Both the position numbers and the translations under genes were made by a program. From assembly GCA_028551475.1 (NCBI GenBank), contig CM052361.1:18541274-18605273 (forward strand): a DNA stretch of 64,000 nt, written 5' to 3'. The notes beneath the pieces were generated by a model, which saw only the letters and a list, made by a program, of their open reading frames with translations, was not told the DNA's origin and searched no databases. The DNA comes from Casuarina equisetifolia (taxonomy: Eukaryota; Streptophyta; Magnoliopsida; Fagales; Casuarinaceae). Position 1 is the stretch's first letter, and each line of letters starts with the position of its first letter. Shown piece by piece: positions 58,538 through 64,000 of this stretch.

Positions 58538-60212
58538 CTCGCAAAAGTAAGATAGAATTAACCTAGGGAAAAAGAGCAACCCAACAGGAACAAAGAGGAA
58601 AATGAGGCACTAAGGAAGCCGAAAGCTGAGGGATCAATGCAAAATAAAGAGCAATAAGCACAGAGGGAAAGAACAAGTGGCGGCAACAGCAGTGTTTTCT
58701 ATTAAGATCGATACCTCGATCCTTACGTTTGGGTAAACTCAAGAACGAGCTATTTTGTTTTCTTTTGCCGGGTTTATTTCTGTTGGTCGGTTGGGCGGTC
58801 CTTAAGGGTGAGGTTTTCCTCGTGTCCCCGGTTTAAACTTTCTCGTTGTAGAATGCCTAATCACCTCATGCCACGTTGATTTGCGATCACAATGTCCGGA
58901 TCCTCAGACTGCGGCACTCGATGTGCGGTTAGGGACACGGGCGTTTGAAGACCAAGGGAGGGAAAGGAAAATTTAGCCTACTGACCTGGTCGACGTCCCA
59001 AAGGTAACTGTCGGTCTGCATAAATGCGGCAAAGAGTATTTTTAGGAGCCACTTTGGTAACAATTCAAATCTCAAACACACGATAATCCGAAATAATAGA
59101 TCATTGAATGAATCTGAATCAAACTAACACGAAGGTTGGTATGTAATCTGGTCCTCCCTTCGACGCATTGCCTTCTAAAATGGGATATCATATGCTTCCA
59201 ACGAAAAACTAGACACAAAACATTTGTATTATTAGCTATAGAAGTAGATTCAAAAATTAATTTAAAAGTTGGTGGTACTTATTATCTTTAAATAGCTCGA
59301 TCATCTATCATAAAACACTCTTTATTGTGACACGCAATTATCAAATCAATGCAGTGTCTTACAATGATACCACACACCATTGGAGACTCAACAGACTTTG
59401 CTTTTGTGTTGCTCGACGAGGAAGTACCGATAGCACGGTTCGAAGAACCTCTTTTTTGTCTCCTCTCCGACAGTTTAAATGAGAATCAGAAAATATCAAA
59501 GTGGAGATTGCGTCTTTTGACCTGTAGCTCTACAGCGACTAAAATCTTCCTTTATTCCTGTCACCTAAATGGGGAATAAAAGGGATTGTTAAGCAAGAAA
59601 CGTGATCCTGCGTATCTTTCTAATTCAGTAAAAATGAAGAGAAGGATCTAGCAATTGTAAGCTTTTCTTGCAGAACTTAGTCAGATTAACTTTATCGAAA
59701 AGAGTCCTGCTACGTCGTTTACCCCTTGTTTTCGTCATACTTTGCCCAAGACTTTTAGAGTCAAATTCGATAAAAATTAGATGTTTAATATGCTTACTTG
59801 TATTTTAATTTTAGAAACAAAAATATTTGTAATGTATTTTATAAATTTAAATAATTTTTTTTAATAAGACATTTTGAAGAAAAATAGATCTAAACCTTTC
59901 ACGTAATATTAAAACTAATTATTCCTTTTGCACTTCCACTTTGCTTGGACAGTAATTTTTGTTTGTTTAAACAATGACTGTGTGTGTAGTGTAACTTTCA
60001 GGAGGCAGTTTCTTATCTGTCCCCGCTTCAGTTCGATTCGTACACTCGGCAATCATATATCTTGCTCTCTGTGACTTTCCCGCCGATTTGTCCACACCGC
60101 GAGCAACGATCTTGATCCAGATAGTTAGGGCCATATAGTTTGTGCTTGTTTCTCAAGAAAGCTTGGAGCCAAACCAATGACCATTCACTTCAGTTAGGCT
60201 TTTACCGGAAAG
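58538..60212. other. Divergent intergenic region (JGB-like and VPS13-like promoters)
   Basis: The two genes are transcribed away from each other. The reading frame at 59349-59579 has no family features. Nothing else was seen. Confidence 0.6.
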
Positions 60213-63200
60213 ATGTTCTTGGATAACGTAATCCGACAGAGAGCAGCGTCTCTTTTGCGGCCATGGCTACTGGAGGAGCCTGAGCTGGAAGTGAAGTTAG
60301 GGCTGGTGAATTCTCAAGCGGTTGCGAAGAACCTCCGCGTGAACACTTCGCTTCTCGACGAGCTTATCGACGAGACGGATTGTTTTTTCTTCAAAGACGT
60401 CACCGTCCAAAACTTGAGCATTTGGCTCTCGAACTGGTCTGTCCCCGCCTTTAGAATCGAAGTTCAAGGGGTCCATGTGACGCTAGCCTCTGCGTGAGTC
60501 ATTTGCCCTTCTCTCTTTGTCTGCGTTTGTGTTGCAATTTTGTCAATTGTTTTTGTGGATTTGGATGGTTCTACCTCTGTAAGTGTGATTGATGTTTTTG
60601 TATTTTACGCGAAGGGAGATGAAGGTGGAGGGATCTTCGAGAAGGGTGCGCAAACAAAAGGATTCATTTTCAGATGATTTGAAGAAGAAGCTTTCCATGC
60701 TTGATCCTGAGGTATTAGCATACATATTAGTGTACACCATCAATTTAATCATTACTTCTTTTTTGGTGTTGAAGTTTACAATTCGGAGGCAGAATGGCGT
60801 AAAATGACGATTCAAGCTTCCGTTAACTTTACCTTGGTTCATGTTCTCTAGTATGGTCTTTTGCATGATTATGCGGGTCTGTTGTATTTTGACAGAGTTT
60901 GGATGCTCAGTAAGGTTAATAATAAGAATTCTTTCTCTTAAACTAGCCTATGTAGGTTAAATTTGCTTACTGATCACATCCCTGATGCTTTTACTGCAAT
61001 TCAGGGTAGTACTTTGCACAGCGTTCTGGCAGGGATCTTTAACACCAATTCTTCAAGAAATCGATTTACCACGTCTGTGTTGAATCTTATGCTTACCCAT
61101 TGTCAGCTTCAGATCCGTGATGTTAGTGTGCAAGTGGAGTTTTCTATCTTGAATGATTTGTCTGTATGTTTGTCAGAAATAAAGGATTTTAATGCAGAAT
61201 CCCAGTATCTTCCTCATGGGTGCCTCCTTAGAGGGTTCTTTGGTGCAATTTTTTCACCTTCGCAGAGGGTTTCTTATGTTGTCAATGGGAGCGGTTTGGA
61301 GATTGGATTCAAGAGAAAGGATCAGATCAACCGTTTATTACTTTCAACAGATATGTTTACTCGCATTAAACTGGATAACCTTCAGCTTGTGGAATTCAGT
61401 CTCTGTGTTCCAGAATTAAGCTTTTCTTTTTCACCGGCTGATCTTTCTATATGTTCAACCTTGGGTGAAAAATCATCAAGAGAATCTAAGCATGCCAGAG
61501 ATGGAAGACAGCTATGGGAGTTAACTGCAAGAAAAATTGGTCATGTGACTTGGGCTCCCAGATTGTCTTTTTGTAAAACAGTTGTTGTTGTTATTCTCTG
61601 GCTACGTTATGTCAAAACCTATGAGCAGTTGTTGTCACTAGTAGGATTTCCTGAAGACCACTTTTTAGAAAGATCTCGTGCCGAGATGTCTAAGGATGAA
61701 ACGTTTTTGAGCTCTATCAAATACCATTGGAAGGTGATCTCTGATATTGAGAAAGAGCTTCCTGCTGAAGCTATTGCACAGGCACGCCGAATTGCCCGTC
61801 ATAGAGCAACATCAAATTTCCACTGTGACAAAGATACAGTGGAGGAATCTGTTGCCCATACTCACGTCAAGTTTATTTACAGGATTCTCTGTCTATTTGC
61901 TCTTATATTGAAATTTTTATGCTTTATTTTCCACACTGTTGCAAAGTTATTATGTTTGAGAAAAGTTTTGTCTCAAGACCCAAAAAATGATGGAGATTGT
62001 CGAGCTGTCTCTGAAGATCCCTGTGTATGTACTTGCTACCATTTGAATCTTGGAAAAATTGTAATCGCTGTTAGTCAAATGAAAGCAATCCAACCTTCTG
62101 GAAATGAAAAGTTAGAATCACATATTGGGGTCTCATATTCCAATTTTCTTTTATTCCATCTTTCAATTGAGAAATTGTTACTATTAAAGGTACAGAAAAC
62201 TTTGGAACAGTCTGTCTTTTTATCATGTGGACAATTGAAGATTGACTCTTCATCTTTATCAGAAGCTTCTGTCCGGAAAAGCAGTTCAAAAAATTATCCC
62301 AGTTCTTTGGAAGGACATCCAAAGAAGAGATCTGATGATTTCAAATCTATCTTATGGTGTGAGCCTGCGAGAATGTTCCACCCAGAAACTAGTCATACGA
62401 GTGCAGTGCACAATGTTGAAGGTGCTTGGTTATCAGCTCTGGAAAATTTTCTGGCAGAAATGGGGTTGAGTTGGCGAAGAGCTTGTATGAAGTTTAATAA
62501 AAATGATATCCAATATTCAGATAATCCTAGCCTTCTCTGTGAGATCAGAGGTTCTTTGGCATTTCCATGCAGCAAGCATCCAGATTCTGGATTTTGGAAA
62601 TGCAATTTGATACTAGGGAAGTTGAATTTGGCTTTGGGTTTTTCTTCAATGCTGTCAGTATCACTGCTTCTTAGGCAGATAGAAGATGCCCTTAGCTTGA
62701 CAGAAAGTAGTTGCAGAGCAAAGGTTCTTTCACATTCTCCAAGAAGCAGTGATATAAGGCCAGAAATCAGTACCTTTGATGAACAACCAGAAGTGAGTGA
62801 GGATGGGAATTACAATTACTATGGTAAGGGAATGAAGACAGCCTTGCTTAGGATGCTTCCTGAAAAACACATTCAACTTGGTATATTCATAGCTGGTTCG
62901 TACATCCATATGTCATTTAAAAAGGAGTTCAGTGGTTTCAAAAAAAATATAAATCCCACCATTAATGAGGATGATTTTGACCTTGCTTTTGATGTCAATA
63001 ACATTGCGGTTGTTGTTCAACCAGCGTCCACATCTGATCTGGCGTCATTGACTGGCTCCAATGACTCAGAAAATATGCTTGATATTCTTCCAGCTAATGA
63101 AAAATATGAATGTCGGCGGTGTATTTCTCTTGGATCATATCTGCAAATTAATGGTTTAAATGCTTATGTGGAGAACTCAGCAGACAAACAACAATCTCAG

Positions 63201-64000
63201 ATTTTGGAAGTAAAGCCCATGACTGTCCATTTATCGTCTTTCAGGTAGAATTTTGAGATTAAGCTGCTTTTCATAGTTAGTAGTTGCTTTGATGAAGTCA
63301 TTAAAGTCCTATCTTTCGTTGTTATTTTGAGATTTTCTTTGCATTCTTGTCATATTCATTATAAGTGGTACTTTATAGGTTTCTAAACTTGCTAGGTTCT
63401 CATCTCAAGAAAGGAAAAAAAGTTAGCAAAAGTAGTTTGTTTATTATTTGATTCAGTAAAAAATAGTTATTAACAGTTCCAAAGTGGATTCTCGATTTGT
63501 TAGTTTTTGATAGACTCTGCTTGTTTAGAAGACTTAAGTAATCTATAACTGCAAAAGTACACACTATAAAGAGTGAAGAGATCTTAGTTTAGTGACAGCA
63601 TCAACTACCTTACCTCTCATGATTTGCAAGTCATGGCTAAATGTAGTTCTTATACCCATTTTAATTCTAAGTGGAATTTTTTGAATGTGGAACCCTAAGT
63701 AATTGTGGAATTTCTTTCTAAGTGACAATCAATCTCTAAGTTGTTGGTTGCTACTAATGCGAGGTAGCTTAATTTTTGGCAAAACTATTCTTTAATCTAT
63801 CATATGTTTCCTTTAGAATAATCAAATCAACGGGATCGTCACTTTATGTTTGTCTGAATTGCTAGTATAGAATAGTGTAACAGTTGAACTTTACAGCCTG
63901 AGTCGACCCACCAGCACGGACATAGAAAGCCTGCATTGTGGTGTTGATGCCAATCTTGTCTGGGCTTCCCATAGGGGATTCCATTGCCAGCTATCTTTAT
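60213..64000 (+). CDS. VPS13/chorein N-terminal domain protein (bridge-type lipid transfer), 5' part
   Basis: Exons 60213-60493, 60615-60711, 61005-63244 and 63897 to beyond the window; the visible frame is about 907 aa. The start M-F-L-D-N-V-I-R-Q-R-A-A-S-L-L-R-P-W-L with L-G-L-V-N-S-Q-A-V-A-K-N-L-R-V-N is the chorein amino-terminal domain that begins these proteins, though the spacing differs from the main VPS13 type. A-R-K-I-G-H-V-T-W and W-L-R-Y-V-K-T-Y-E-Q-L-L near 310-345 fit the conserved VPS13 segment after it. VPS13-like proteins are long hydrophobic-groove rods that move lipids at membrane contact sites. I believe this is the plant group that includes Arabidopsis At3g20720, of unknown function. 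A hydrophobic stretch near residues 414-440 could be a membrane segment or groove lining. Cut by the window's right edge. Confidence 0.85.

Noticed and set aside
59349-59579. 76-codon + strand frame between the JGB-like and VPS13-like genes
   Set aside because: No domain, no homologue recognised, AT-rich surroundings; expected by chance.
1-64000. CRISPR array, bacterial operon, tRNA or rRNA genes
   Set aside because: No regularly spaced repeats, no cloverleaf or rRNA motifs noticed; intron-bearing plant genes throughout.

Overview
The window is nuclear DNA of a flowering plant. Genes have short GT-AG introns, the intergenic DNA is AT-rich and full of decayed Ty1/copia and Ty3/gypsy retrotransposons, and the gene families are plant-specific (CYP82 P450s, extra-large G protein, S-protein homologue, RUS/DUF647). 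CYP82 genes are known from eudicots and magnoliids and are missing from grasses, so a dicot-type plant is likely. The species cannot be named from the sequence.

Left two thirds (1-42.7 kb): a tandem array of CYP82-type cytochrome P450 genes, all on the + strand and all built of two exons with one phase-0 intron. There are six units. An exon-2-only relic lies at 2295-2921. An intact gene lies at 4349-6106 (gene A, 520 aa). A multiply broken copy lies at 8542-10493 (B). A second intact gene lies at 18961-20912 (C, 532 aa). A decayed copy lies at 32483-34434 (D). A copy broken only by one missing base lies at 40806-42713 (E). B to E share promoter-side and 3'-side flanks, so they came from duplication of a larger block. 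The spacers hold a copia pol end with a probable LTR (1-2192), a copia RT relic (7195-7552), a chromodomain-type gypsy relic (11440-12240), a frameshifted S-protein-homologue gene (14343-14752), a 5'-truncated poly(A)-tailed retrocopy of a synaptotagmin gene with target-site duplications (16465-17778), a partial copy of the RUS gene (22919-24895), a copia element with both LTRs on the - strand (26311-31115), and a 5'-truncated gypsy element (34449 to about 38740).

Right third (43.5-64 kb): ordinary conserved single-copy genes. These are a RUS4-like DUF647 gene (+, 10 exons, 523 aa), an XLG1-like extra-large G protein (-, 8 coding exons, 967 aa), a JINGUBANG-like WD40 protein (-, intronless, 470 aa), and the first four exons of a VPS13/chorein-type lipid-transfer protein (+, runs off the window). 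RUS4 and XLG1 are neighbours in Arabidopsis as well, as I recall, so this side is old shared gene order. The P450 array has expanded against it, and one duplication carried part of RUS4 along.

I did not find an obviously new molecular system. The most notable structures are the retrocopy with its empty paralogous site in the same window, the graded decay of the P450 copies (including one single-base break), the S-protein-homologue relic, the duplication breakpoint inside RUS4, and a GC-AG intron conserved in both RUS copies. All exon limits are read by eye from splice signals and family alignment from memory; no search was run.
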